From Tethybacter castelli (lineage in GTDB: Bacteria; Pseudomonadota; Gammaproteobacteria; Tethybacterales; Tethybacteraceae): a DNA stretch of 64,000 bases. Position numbers and translations under genes: made by a program. Numbering within the stretch: position 1 is the first letter of the stretch; every line of letters starts with the position of its first letter. Positions 25,592-35,000 of the stretch are shown piece after piece. The notes under the pieces were generated by a model. That model searched no databases. It was not told the origin of the DNA and saw only the letters and a list, made by a program, of their open reading frames with translations. The stretch covers positions 4,680-68,679 of the forward strand of contig JAZHEJ010000042.1 in assembly GCA_036679665.1 (NCBI GenBank), given 5' to 3'.

Positions 25592-26358
25592 TGAGAGTAG
25601 AAGTACTTGGTTGTTCCGGGGGAATCTCCAAAGGTCATGATTCGACTTGCCTGCTAGTGGGTGAAACAGTGCTAGTTGACGCAGGAAGCGGCGCACGTAA
25701 GCTTGATTGCCAAGAGAGTCTCAAGATCAAAAATATATTGGTCTCCCATTCTCATCTTGATCACATCGCATCAATTTGCTTCATTGCCGATCAGGATATA
25801 GAAAATCCCAAAGCCTCAACTTTGTTGCACTGTACCACAGAGACGGCGTCGGCATTGAGGCAGTTTCTCGTAAATCAAATTCTCTGGCCTGAAATAGAAA
25901 AGGTGGTAATCAACGGTGTTCAGATGATTGAGTTTAACCTGATTAGACCTTTTGAAAAGTTCTCAGCCGACGGATACGAGTTCACCCCGCTACCTGTTCA
26001 TCATGCCGTACCCACGGTGGGTTTTTGTTTGCACGGCAAAGAGCATGAGCTGATTTTCTTTTCCGATATCATCAGCGCCGACCAGGAAGTGTGGGACTGG
26101 ATCAAAGGTCGCGACAAGCTCAAATATTTTGTTATCGAATCGGCTTTTCCAAATAGCATGGAAGAGATTGCCCATATTTCGAAGCATCTTACTCCGGGAA
26201 TGTTAAAAGAGCTGTGCTCGCCACTGCGTCCGGATATCGAAATCTACGCGACGCATATAAAGCCCGTGTATTACGACACTATCGTCAAAGAACTTAGTGA
26301 GCTAAAAGATTTTCGCGAAGTCAAAGTTCTCAAAGAAGGGGACGTTTTTAAGCTTTAA
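25591..26358 (+). CDS. Class II 3',5'-cyclic nucleotide phosphodiesterase (metallo-beta-lactamase fold)
   Basis: 255 residues from GTG 25591. N-terminal strand motif VEVLGCSGGISKGHDSTC resembles class II cyclic-nucleotide phosphodiesterases (Vibrio CpdP, yeast PDE1) rather than RNase Z. Metal ligands: HSHLDH (H53, H55, D57, H58), HHAVPTVGF, a downstream aspartate in FFSDI, and a late histidine in ATHIKPVYYD. It hydrolyses cAMP in characterised relatives. Its position directly after an adenylate cyclase strongly supports that role, which is inference here. No signal peptide, so probably cytosolic. Confidence 0.82.
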   Translation: MRVEVLGCSGGISKGHDSTCLLVGETVLVDAGSGARKLDCQESLKIKNILVSHSHLDHIASICFIADQDIENPKASTLLHCTTETASALRQFLVNQILWPEIEKVVINGVQMIEFNLIRPFEKFSADGYEFTPLPVHHAVPTVGFCLHGKEHELIFFSDIISADQEVWDWIKGRDKLKYFVIESAFPNSMEEIAHISKHLTPGMLKELCSPLRPDIEIYATHIKPVYYDTIVKELSELKDFREVKVLKEGDVFKL

Positions 26359-26368
26359 CCGCTTTTGA

Positions 26369-26560
26369 TTAACCGTCGCGACGATTAGCCGCAAAATATG
26401 CGATTGCCGTGACACAACCGGCAAGTAATAACATGGCGCAGGCAACCACCAATGCGGGCAAAGCATCAATTAATATCGCGAGCAAAAAAACTCCGATGCA
26501 AAACACCAGCACGCCAAATAGCAAATTTTTATAAACTTTTGGTATAGACCGAACTTTCAT
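26369..26560 (-). CDS. Small two-helix membrane protein, hypothetical
   Basis: 63 residues: basic start (MKVRSIPKVYKN), helix about 13-32, short turn with IDALP, helix about 36-57, then AANRRDG. Positive-inside charges place both ends in the cytoplasm. Not recognised. TATAAA on the minus strand about 30 bases upstream and GGA near the ATG support expression. Converges with the phosphodiesterase gene and lies downstream of the lut operon. Confidence 0.5.
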   Translation of the reverse strand: MKVRSIPKVYKNLLFGVLVFCIGVFLLAILIDALPALVVACAMLLLAGCVTAIAYFAANRRDG

Positions 26561-26622
26561 TTTCCAATTAACTTTGCGTCAATCAAGATTGGTTTTATAG
26601 TGGATTGCCCCCACTATCGTTA

Positions 26623-27273
26623 TTAGTCGGTTTGGGAATTGTTTTTATTATCGGTCGTTGAATTATCCAGTAATATCGCACACACCTCCCGCGGGCCGTG
26701 AGCACCCATTACCAAGGTTTGTTCAATATCAGCCGTCCGGGAAGGGCCGCAAATCAAGACGGTAGTACTAGGAGGATTTGCTCCGATAATATCAGCAAGT
26801 TCGTCAAGCGAAGAATACAGTTTGCTGAGATTTACCACGGCAACATGTACCTCCGCGACCAGACTAAGCCAGGCGTCCTGTTTGCGGTTGGTGACCATTA
26901 TCTGGCCGGTTTCGGCAATCGCGCCGTCACAACCGGTAACGGATACTGATATTTCTTTTTCCAACTTGTCACACATTTCTATTCCCGCGGTTTTCCAGTC
27001 CAGCTTAGTAAGTTCGCCTTCAGCGACGGCGACTTTGCACGGTAATGAACGTTGGCGACACAGTTTAGCGACCAAGTCGGGTATTTGCTGATCAACGGAT
27101 GCCTCTAGTACGATGGCTTGGGCTGTGACAAGCTGAGCGCGAAAATAGCTTTCATCAAAGTTAGCTTGAGGCAATCGGATATGTTTTGGCCGGGAGTGTA
27201 GGTTGGGATTAATTTTGATTGCTTGGCGGATACTGCCCAATATCCGCTCTCGGCTGTCAGATTGATTGCTCAT
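26623..27273 (-). CDS. lutC: L-lactate utilisation protein LutC (LUD domain)
   Basis: 216 residues. The LUD-domain signatures are CDGAIAETGQIMV and, near the end, TTVLICGPSRTADIEQTLVMGAHGPREVCAILLD. LutC works with LutA and LutB as the LutABC L-lactate oxidation complex; its precise role is unresolved. Its ATG overlaps the stop of the preceding dehydrogenase gene (ATGA). Last gene of the operon. Confidence 0.92.
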   Translation of the reverse strand: MSNQSDSRERILGSIRQAIKINPNLHSRPKHIRLPQANFDESYFRAQLVTAQAIVLEASVDQQIPDLVAKLCRQRSLPCKVAVAEGELTKLDWKTAGIEMCDKLEKEISVSVTGCDGAIAETGQIMVTNRKQDAWLSLVAEVHVAVVNLSKLYSSLDELADIIGANPPSTTVLICGPSRTADIEQTLVMGAHGPREVCAILLDNSTTDNKNNSQTD

Positions 27274-28220
27274 GATACTAAATTCACAGGCTGATCGGCA
27301 AAAAAACTATCCGCCGTCTCAGCGATCATTTTGATCAGCTTCATTTGAGATTCCGTGCTTGCCCAAGCCACATGCGGAGTGACAATCAGTCGTGGATGAG
27401 AACAGGTCAAAAACGGGTGATCTGGTGCTGGAGGTTCGATTTCCAAAACGTCAATGCCCGCACCGCCCAGGTTACCCTCCTGCAATGCCTCAACCACTGC
27501 TGTTGCGTCAACCAGACCACCTCTTGCGGTGTTGATTAAAATCGCCTCGGGTCGCATCATAGCAAGCGTTTCGGCGTTGATTAAATGCTTAGAATCCTCA
27601 TCAAGCGGGCAGTGTAGACTGACAAAATCGCTGATAGTCAACAATTTTGCCAACGGCATCCGAACCAAATTATCCGATTTAACACGGTTACTGGCGCGAT
27701 AAATTACATTCATGCCCAAAGCTGCACATATTGAGCCTGTGGCCCGACCAAGGTTGCCAGCTCCGATTATCCCCACGGTGCGGTTGCGTAACTCGCTAAT
27801 CGGCATGGTATGCAAACAAAATGACTTTGCTTTACTCCATGTTCCGTCAACTGCTTGGCGATGCAATGGTACGATGCTGCGAGCGAGAGCGAACATCAAT
27901 GCGACGGCATGTTCAGGAACTGAAGAGTTTGAATAACCAGGGCTGTTGGCGACCGCGATACCGCGCTTTTTACATGCGGGTAAATCAATGATGTCGTATC
28001 CGGTGGCTGCAACAATAATCAGCTTGAGGCGTTTAGCGACTTTTAGCTCGTTGGCACCGATGCGAACTTTGTTGGTGATTACGATATCGGCGTCCGCGAT
28101 GCGAGCACCTACAAGCTTTGCCGGGGTAATAGAGTGGACTACCCACTCATCCACACAATCGGGGGAGACAGGTTCGCAAGACACTGTCGCGGCATCAAGA
28201 AACACGGCTTTGCAACTCAT
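27270..28220 (-). CDS. D-isomer-specific 2-hydroxyacid dehydrogenase embedded in the lut operon
   Basis: 316 residues. Nucleotide-binding GAGNLG (153-158) and the catalytic trio R233 (NTARGG), E262 (LEIEPP) and H283 (TPHVAWAS) are intact. After the second beta strand the sequence is VIYRASNR with arginines and no aspartate, which favours NADP(H) over NAD(H). Overall it resembles glycerate/glyoxylate/hydroxypyruvate reductases. ATGA overlaps with both lutB and lutC show that it belongs to the operon; interconversion of pyruvate with D-lactate, or glyoxylate reduction, is inferred from context only. Confidence 0.88.
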   Translation of the reverse strand: MSCKAVFLDAATVSCEPVSPDCVDEWVVHSITPAKLVGARIADADIVITNKVRIGANELKVAKRLKLIIVAATGYDIIDLPACKKRGIAVANSPGYSNSSVPEHAVALMFALARSIVPLHRQAVDGTWSKAKSFCLHTMPISELRNRTVGIIGAGNLGRATGSICAALGMNVIYRASNRVKSDNLVRMPLAKLLTISDFVSLHCPLDEDSKHLINAETLAMMRPEAILINTARGGLVDATAVVEALQEGNLGGAGIDVLEIEPPAPDHPFLTCSHPRLIVTPHVAWASTESQMKLIKMIAETADSFFADQPVNLVS

Positions 28221-29620
28221 GGTTGATTACTAGACAGTGATTTTTGCTTCATATGGCAAAGAAAAGGCTTAGTGTCGGCAACTACCAGATCGCGATTCGC
28301 AAACCAGCCGCCGGCAAACGGTAACTTGCTGATTGTATTGGAGCGCCCGGCAATCCGGCGCAAAACCACTGACGCAATTCGAGTGGCGAGCCGGTAGATA
28401 CGCGGGTGTGTTGTTGTGAACATCCATACTGCGAAGCATATGCGCTGTAACAAAGACTCATCACCGGCAGCAACTTGATCCTCGCGCAAATTACGCATTA
28501 GATCCGGTAAAGGAATTTGCACCGGACAGTGGGCAGAACACGCTCCACACATGGTTGCAGCATGGGGTAAATCGTCGTGGCGATGACCAAAAAGCAACGG
28601 CGAAAGCACCGCTCCCATCGGGCCGCTATACACCGAGTTATAACTAAGTCCGCCGGCTATTTTATAGACCGGACAGTGATTCATACACGAACCGCAACGG
28701 ATACAGCGTAACATTTGGTGGTATTTGCCGGCAAGAATTTTTGAGCGACCATTATCGATCATGATGATGTGATAGTGAGCGGGATTGTTGCTTGCACGGG
28801 TACCGGTCATGAGGCTTACGTAGCTGGTGCTGTGCTGGCCAGTCGCAGCCCTCGGCAACAACCGTAATAAGACGGCAAGTTCTTGCGGTGAAGGTATTAC
28901 TTTTTCAATACCGGCAAGTGTGATACGCAACTTCGGCGCAGTCGCACAGAAAAAACCGTTGCCTTCGTTGGTTACGATTACCGCGCTACCGGTGGAGGCG
29001 AGCAAAAAATTGGCGCCGGTGATACCGATGTCAGCTTCGAGTAAGCGTGGGCGCAGGCGCAGGCGCGCTTCAGCCACTAGCTGTTCTTTGCTGTCACGGT
29101 TAGCCGGGCCATGGTGGGTGGCAAAAATTTCACTAACCTGCTCTTTGGTCATATGGATGATCGGAGCAATAATGTGTGACGGACGCGAATCAGATAATTG
29201 CACTACATATTCGCCTAAATCGGTCTCGAGAACATCAACTCCGGCGTTGGTCATCGCGCGATTGAGTTCGATTTCTTCACTGAGCATCGATTTGGATTTG
29301 ATTGCCGTACTAAGCTTGTGTTCACGGGCGATTTTTACGACTAACGCGCGAGCTTCTGCTGCATCGGCAGCCCAGTGCACAACAGCGCCGGCGGCAGTTG
29401 CGTTATGTTCAAATTGCTCTAGCAGCTTGTCTAGTCTACATAGCGCGTCTTGTCTTATGTTCGCTCCGCTATCACTCCAAGCTTGGTAATCAGGATGTTG
29501 CATGGCTATGTCGGACTTCCCGAACACTCCCGAACGAGCGTGTTCCATCGCTGCTTTCAGGTTGGCATCGTCCACACCGTCGGCTATGCGGTTGGCAAAG
29601 GAAATCGGCGCAGTTTGCAT
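28217..29620 (-). CDS. lutB: L-lactate utilisation Fe-S protein LutB
   Basis: 467 residues. N-terminal LUD-like region (ITGANFLLASTGSAV), then ferredoxin-type clusters CIRCGSCMNHCP and CGACSAHCPVQIP, each supplying ligands for a 4Fe-4S cluster, and a C-terminal helical tail. It passes electrons from lactate oxidation within LutABC toward the respiratory chain. Its ATG overlaps the lutA stop by one base; its stop overlaps the dehydrogenase start. Confidence 0.94.
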   Translation of the reverse strand: MQTAPISFANRIADGVDDANLKAAMEHARSGVFGKSDIAMQHPDYQAWSDSGANIRQDALCRLDKLLEQFEHNATAAGAVVHWAADAAEARALVVKIAREHKLSTAIKSKSMLSEEIELNRAMTNAGVDVLETDLGEYVVQLSDSRPSHIIAPIIHMTKEQVSEIFATHHGPANRDSKEQLVAEARLRLRPRLLEADIGITGANFLLASTGSAVIVTNEGNGFFCATAPKLRITLAGIEKVIPSPQELAVLLRLLPRAATGQHSTSYVSLMTGTRASNNPAHYHIIMIDNGRSKILAGKYHQMLRCIRCGSCMNHCPVYKIAGGLSYNSVYSGPMGAVLSPLLFGHRHDDLPHAATMCGACSAHCPVQIPLPDLMRNLREDQVAAGDESLLQRICFAVWMFTTTHPRIYRLATRIASVVLRRIAGRSNTISKLPFAGGWFANRDLVVADTKPFLCHMKQKSLSSNQP

Positions 29621-30345
29621 CAGTACGGAGCGATTAGCAACTGGGCGTAGTGCATAACTGGCATCGCGGATCCTTTGCGACGCATTCTGCCTTCGATGTT
29701 AAGCAAACAACCAATGTCTCCCATCGCCAAAACATCAGCCTTGCTGGCCATGGCGCAGGCACATTTGGCATCGGCCATTTGTCCGGATGCGGCGCCGAAC
29801 TTTACCGCGAAGGTTCCGCCAAATCCGCAACAAATCTCGGCATCTTGCATGTCTACTAGCTCGTGTCCGGCGGCAATAAGCAACTTGCGAGGCCCATCAC
29901 GAATACCTAATTCGCGCAATCCGGCACACGAGTCGTGATATGCGATGAGTTTTGGTTGCGGATGAAGTTGCGGCGCAAATTCAACTTCGAGTAAGAATTG
30001 GGATAGCTCCATGGTTTTATCAGCCAGTTCCATGCACAGTTGCGCGCCGGGTTCGTCTTTGGCGAACAGCTTGGTGATATGGGTGCAGATCGCGCCGACA
30101 CAAGAACCAGAGGGTGCCACCACTTTATCGCAACCACTAAATTCTGTCGCAAGCTTTTGCGCGAGTCGTTTCGCGTCTTCGCGCCGTCCACTGTTGAGCG
30201 CCGGTTGTCCGCAACAAGTTTGAGATGTTGGGATCAGTGGGTTAAAACCAGCCTGTTCTAATAATTTTTGCGTATCGCGAACCACATCCGGTCGCATCAA
30301 ATCAGACAAACAGGTCGTCATTATTCCTACTCTTTGATAGCTCAT
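29620..30345 (-). CDS. lutA: L-lactate utilisation protein LutA (two CCG domains)
   Basis: 241 residues. Two cysteine-rich CCG domains are visible: TCLSDLMRPD with SQTCCGQP, and HDSCAGLRELG with ICCGFGGTFAVKF, the heterodisulfide-reductase-like pattern. First gene of the lutA-lutB-dehydrogenase-lutC operon and transcribed away from acpP. No lactate permease or GntR-type regulator is next to it. No clear promoter was recognised in the 186-base divergent gap. Confidence 0.94.
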   Translation of the reverse strand: MSYQRVGIMTTCLSDLMRPDVVRDTQKLLEQAGFNPLIPTSQTCCGQPALNSGRREDAKRLAQKLATEFSGCDKVVAPSGSCVGAICTHITKLFAKDEPGAQLCMELADKTMELSQFLLEVEFAPQLHPQPKLIAYHDSCAGLRELGIRDGPRKLLIAAGHELVDMQDAEICCGFGGTFAVKFGAASGQMADAKCACAMASKADVLAMGDIGCLLNIEGRMRRKGSAMPVMHYAQLLIAPY

Positions 30346-30487
30346 GAACCTAGTACATACGGAGTGTGGTTCGGCAATTCGACAAATTTACCCATGCAGC
30401 TATTTTAATTCTTGCTTTGTGATGACGCTTTTTATCGGTCGCAGTGTGCAATCACTTATCACCTGAAGGCAATAAACCGCATATTTC

Positions 30488-30498
30488 TGATATATAAT
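30488..30498 (+). promoter_or_regulatory. Candidate acpP promoter (-10 region)
   Basis: TGATATATAAT: TATAAT at 30493-30498, or an extended -10 (TGA plus TATATA). No good -35 at 16-18 bases. GGAG (30519-30522) then serves as Shine-Dalgarno for the GTG at 30532. Confidence 0.4.
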
Positions 30499-30531
30499 TT
30501 CGTTATTAAACAATATGTGGAGTAATTAAAA

Positions 30532-30783
30532 GTGGATGATACCCAAATCAAGGAAGGCGTAATCAATATCGTTTCTGAATTGTTAGGTAAACCAGCGGAA
30601 GAAATTTCGATAGAAAGTAAGTTTGTGGATGACTTGGGTGCGGATTCGCTAGATAATGTTGAATTGGTAATGGCCATGGAGCAAAAATTTGAAATCGAGA
30701 TTCCTGACGAAAAATCGATGCAAATTACCAGCGTTGGTGAGGCCATTAAGCACATCCAGGAGCATTTCCGGAACAAAGCTTAA
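30532..30783 (+). CDS. acpP: Acyl carrier protein
   Basis: 83 residues from GTG 30532, with GGAG upstream. Acidic four-helix protein with the 4'-phosphopantetheine serine in ADSLDNVELVM (S39). It carries growing acyl chains in type II fatty acid synthesis. fabF follows after two bases, the usual order, but fabH, fabD and fabG are not upstream; lutA, divergently transcribed, occupies that place. Confidence 0.97.
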   Translation: MDDTQIKEGVINIVSELLGKPAEEISIESKFVDDLGADSLDNVELVMAMEQKFEIEIPDEKSMQITSVGEAIKHIQEHFRNKA

Positions 30784-30785
30784 GG

Positions 30786-32030
30786 ATGCGGGGACGCCGG
30801 GTAGTTGTAACCGGCATAGGCATCGTATCTCCACTTGGTAACAGTAGCGAACGTGTCTGGCAGCAGCTAAACGCTGGCGTATCCGGAGTTTCTCGGATCG
30901 ACCGTTTCGATCCGCAAGGTCATGTTTGCCAGATTGCGGCGCAGGTTTCTGATTTTAGCGATGCTAAGGCATTTAATCCGCGCTACGCTCGTCGTGCTGA
31001 TCTGTTTATCCGGTACGCTGTCGCCGCGGCAGAAGAAGCGATTATCCACGCCGGTTTGAATTCCAGCGCGCACTTGGACAATGATCGTGCCGGGGTATTG
31101 ATAGGCTCAGGGATCGGCGGAATGCCCATGATTGAATCTTGTCATTCGATTCTTGTGGAACAAGGACCCAAACGAGTGTCGCCGTTTTTTATTCCGAGTG
31201 CGATCATAAATCAGGCCGCAGGTTGGGTGGCGATGCTGTTTGATTTACGTGGCCCGAATCTGGCGGTGGTAACCGCTTGTACCACAGGGTTGCATTGCAT
31301 TGGCGATGCCGCTAGGACTATCGCTTATGGTGACGCTGAAGTGATGATCGCCGGTGGTAGCGAAGGCGCTATTACTCCGCTATCGCTAGCCGGTTTTGCT
31401 AGCACCAAGGCGTTAGCTTGCAGAAATGATGACCCGGCCCGCGCTTCTCGGCCGTTTGACTCGGGACGCAATGGATTTGTACTGGGCGAAGGGGCGGGAA
31501 TTTTGGTACTAGAAGAAATGGACTATGCCAAAGCGCGAGGTGCGAATATTTACTGTGAAGTTTCCGGGTATGGGATGAGTTGTGATGCGCATCATATCAC
31601 CGCGCCGCCACCAGATGGCAACGGAGCACGGCGTGCGATGGATAATGCGTTGCGCGACGCGGAATTTGCGGTGCGCGATATCCAGCACGTCAACGCCCAT
31701 GGTACTTCAACGCCGCTTGGCGACAAGGCTGAAACACGCGCGATCCGTGATGTTTTTGGTAGTCATGCCGATCAACTGGCGGTCTCCGGCACCAAGTCGA
31801 TGACCGGACACTTGCTTGGAGCGGCAGGCGGAATTGAAGCGGTGTTTAGCGTACAGTCCTTAATTAAGCAGTGTGTGCCGCCGACTATCAACCTGGATAA
31901 TCCTGATCCTGAATGCGATCTTGATTATGTCGCAGGTACCACGGGTCGGTCGATGGATGTGAAGGCGGTTATGACCAACTCGTTTGGTTTTGGCGGGACC
32001 AACGGTTCGTTGGTTTTTTCTATTGTTTAG
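30786..32030 (+). CDS. fabF: 3-oxoacyl-[ACP] synthase II
   Basis: Elongating beta-ketoacyl-ACP synthase, 414 residues. Catalytic triad Cys-His-His: C165 in VVTACTTGLH, H305 in NAHGTSTP, H342 in SMTGHLLG; the C-terminal glycine-rich NSFGFGGTN is intact. Coupled to acpP. The following gene is smc, not the pabC/mltG/tmk group seen in E. coli. Confidence 0.96.
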   Translation: MRGRRVVVTGIGIVSPLGNSSERVWQQLNAGVSGVSRIDRFDPQGHVCQIAAQVSDFSDAKAFNPRYARRADLFIRYAVAAAEEAIIHAGLNSSAHLDNDRAGVLIGSGIGGMPMIESCHSILVEQGPKRVSPFFIPSAIINQAAGWVAMLFDLRGPNLAVVTACTTGLHCIGDAARTIAYGDAEVMIAGGSEGAITPLSLAGFASTKALACRNDDPARASRPFDSGRNGFVLGEGAGILVLEEMDYAKARGANIYCEVSGYGMSCDAHHITAPPPDGNGARRAMDNALRDAEFAVRDIQHVNAHGTSTPLGDKAETRAIRDVFGSHADQLAVSGTKSMTGHLLGAAGGIEAVFSVQSLIKQCVPPTINLDNPDPECDLDYVAGTTGRSMDVKAVMTNSFGFGGTNGSLVFSIV

Positions 32031-32059
32031 TCCATGACAGCCTGCAGCGAACGACTGTC

Positions 32060-35000
32060 GTGAAACTAATTAGCATCGTACTGTCTGGATTTAAGTCTTT
32101 TGCTGAGCGCACCGAAATCAAGCTCGACAGCGGCATCACTGCGGTTGTGGGCCCAAATGGTTGCGGTAAATCCAACGTAAGTGACGCGGTACGCTGGGTC
32201 ATGGGCGAAAGCCGTGCTAGCCGCCTGCGTCAGGATAACACTGCGGACATTATCTTCAATGGTTGTAGCACTCGTGCCGCATCCGACTGGTGTAGTGTTG
32301 AAATGCGGTTGCATAACGATAGCAAGCGTGACTTGGGAATGTGGAGTAATTATGCCGAATTGTCGATCCGCAGGCAGGTTGACCGCGGTGGAGACTCCAA
32401 TTACTTTATCAACGGTCAGCGAGTTCGCCGACGCGATGTGACCGACCTGTTTGCCGGAACCGGTTCAGGAGCCCGTTCTTATGGCATTGTCGCTCAGGAA
32501 CAAATTACTCATATCGTGCAATCCGATCCGCAAAATCTCAGGGCTTTGTTAGAGGATGCGGCGGGAGTATCCACCTATAAAGAAAGGCGTAAGGAAACGG
32601 AACGAAGACTAGTGCACAGTCAGGATAATTTGGAACGTTTGGAAGATTTGGCCGGCGAGCTGCGTCAGCGAGTCAAAACGTTGGCCAAACAGGCAAAACT
32701 AGCGGATACGGTACGGCAAACCGAAGTGCAGCTCAACCATGTAAAGTGCCTTGAGTTGGTGTATCGTCTTGAGCAACTGCAAGAAATTAGCGCGTCAGCC
32801 AAAATTCAGCTGGATCAGGCAAGCGAAAAAAAAGGTGTCGTCCAGCAACAGCTTATTAACCAAGAAGATAAGTTGCGCCAAGCCCGTACGGTGCGTCAGC
32901 ACAAGGCCGATAAATTACCAAAGCTGCAAGGTGCTCATTATGAAGCCTCGTCGGAACTGGAAAGAGTCCGCCAGCAAATTCGCGAAGACGAAATTGTTCA
33001 CCAGCAAAATCAACAGATGTACACTGATACTGAAGCTGCGATCAAAGTACAGCTAAGTTCAGAAAAACAGATTACCAATGATCTAAAAGACCTAAATACT
33101 AAAGTCGCAGCCGCGGCCGCGCAGCACGAGCAGACTGCTAAAGAGGAGCTTACTGCAAAACGATCGCTGTCCAAGTACCAAAGCGACTTTGCCAAGGCTC
33201 GTCAAAACGTCGAGTTACAGCAGATCACACTTAACAAGGCCATCCATTTTGAACGGGAAGCGACATCGACTAAAAAGCTTGCTGAACAACGTGAGACGGA
33301 CAATAAACTACTGCTAGCTAGCGCCGAGCAAGAGTTGACTAATCTTGCGCCCGCGGATAAATTCGACCAGCGCAGCCTTGAGGCACTAAGAGAATCCGCA
33401 GCCACGGCCAAACAAGAAGCTCAAAATTGCGCCGCTCGGTTGCAAAAGTCGCAAGATGATCTACTTGAACTACGCGAAGAGTTTTATCGCTTCCAAAGCA
33501 AAATAGGCGGTATGAAAACCGAGCAGCAGTTGCTGGAAAACGTGTCCGGTGAGCATCAGCAACGCTATGGACAATGGCTCAAGGATAACAACATTACTAA
33601 CACTTCGCGAATTGTTGAGCGAGCGCTTTTTGAAGCAGAAGGGTTAGAGTGTGCGGTCGACGCGGCTTTGGCGGTACTGTTGAACGGATTTGAAGTGGAC
33701 GATCTTGCCAAATACAGCAAGTCTGAGGATTTGCCTGAAGGCTTGGTGCTGGTTAACCCGAACGCATCTACATCGACCAACGCACGATATAAGGCGCACT
33801 CGCACATGCAGCTGTTGATCGATAAAATCACCTGCCCACAACTTTGGCAGGCGACCTTGGCCAACTGGCTTTCCGGTGTGTATCTTGCGGCGGATCATGC
33901 CACCGCTTTAGTCTGGCAAAAACAAATTCGCGCCGGTGAAATGGTAGTTACCGCTGACGGACGCTGTTATTATCCGGCGGCGATCTGTGTGCCGGACAAA
34001 CGCGGCTCAAAGTTACAATTGCAATCCCAGCTCAAGCGCGTTGCCAAACAGATCGCAGTAGCCAATGATAAATTTGTACAGTTGCAACAACGTCTGGATA
34101 ATCAAAAAATAAGCTACGCCAAATTAGTTGCGCAAAGTAAGCAGCTAGCTTCGGTACGGGAAAAAACGCAACAAAAACTTGCTGAATCAGAACGTGAGGC
34201 GATGCGATGTGCGCACACCAACCAATTTCATGCTGATCAAACCAAGCGGTTATCAGCTTCTATAGTCGGTGCTAAAGAGATGATTAAGCAACAAAAACAG
34301 TTGGCTGAACAAGCGTTTAGTGAACTTCAAAAGGCAAGCGGCGACGTGCAAGAAGCAAGCGACTTACATCAAAAGCTTGGCGTTGCGCTTGCGGACTGTG
34401 AAGCGCAACTAGAAGGCCAGCGTGAAGTCTGCGCACGGCTTTCCGCAGCTTTGCGTGAAAGTCAATTGTCAGCCACCCACGAACAACAACGGGTTGTCGA
34501 TTTACAAAATCGGTTAAGTGAACATCGGCAACAACTTGCGGACAACAGGCAACGCAGTACGCAGATCAAAGCGCAGTTTAAGCTGCGTGACACCGATCGC
34601 TTTGAGCGCGAACTAAAAGCGGTGGAACGTAAAGTGGTCAAAACCAAGCAGGCGTTGGAAAAAATGGAGTATCAAGCGCAAGAAGCCAGCAAACAGGAAG
34701 TTATCGCAGAGCAGGAAATGACACAGATTCGTCAAGGTGTTGAGCAGCAATCGCAAGCCTGCCACCAATTGGAAATTGACTTCACAGGTCGCAGTTCGGA
34801 GGCGCGGGCGGTCCAGGCGCAGATCGAACAGTTCAACATTAACCCGCAGGATCTAGAAAATACGCGTCGGCAATGCGGTAACGCTGACCAAGCATCTCGG
34901 CTTGCTGAAAAGCTGCGGAGCAAAATCGATAACGTCGGGGAAGTCAACTATGCGGCCGAAGCTGAACACGTCGAAGCTCAGCAGCGTTTGGAGCAAACCC

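Noticed and set aside
11954..29489. Long open frames opposite known genes, for example 11954-12607 (minus, within nnr) and 28827-29489 (plus, within lutB).
   Set aside because: They mirror the codon pattern of the sense genes, have low-complexity serine/alanine-rich translations and lack family motifs.
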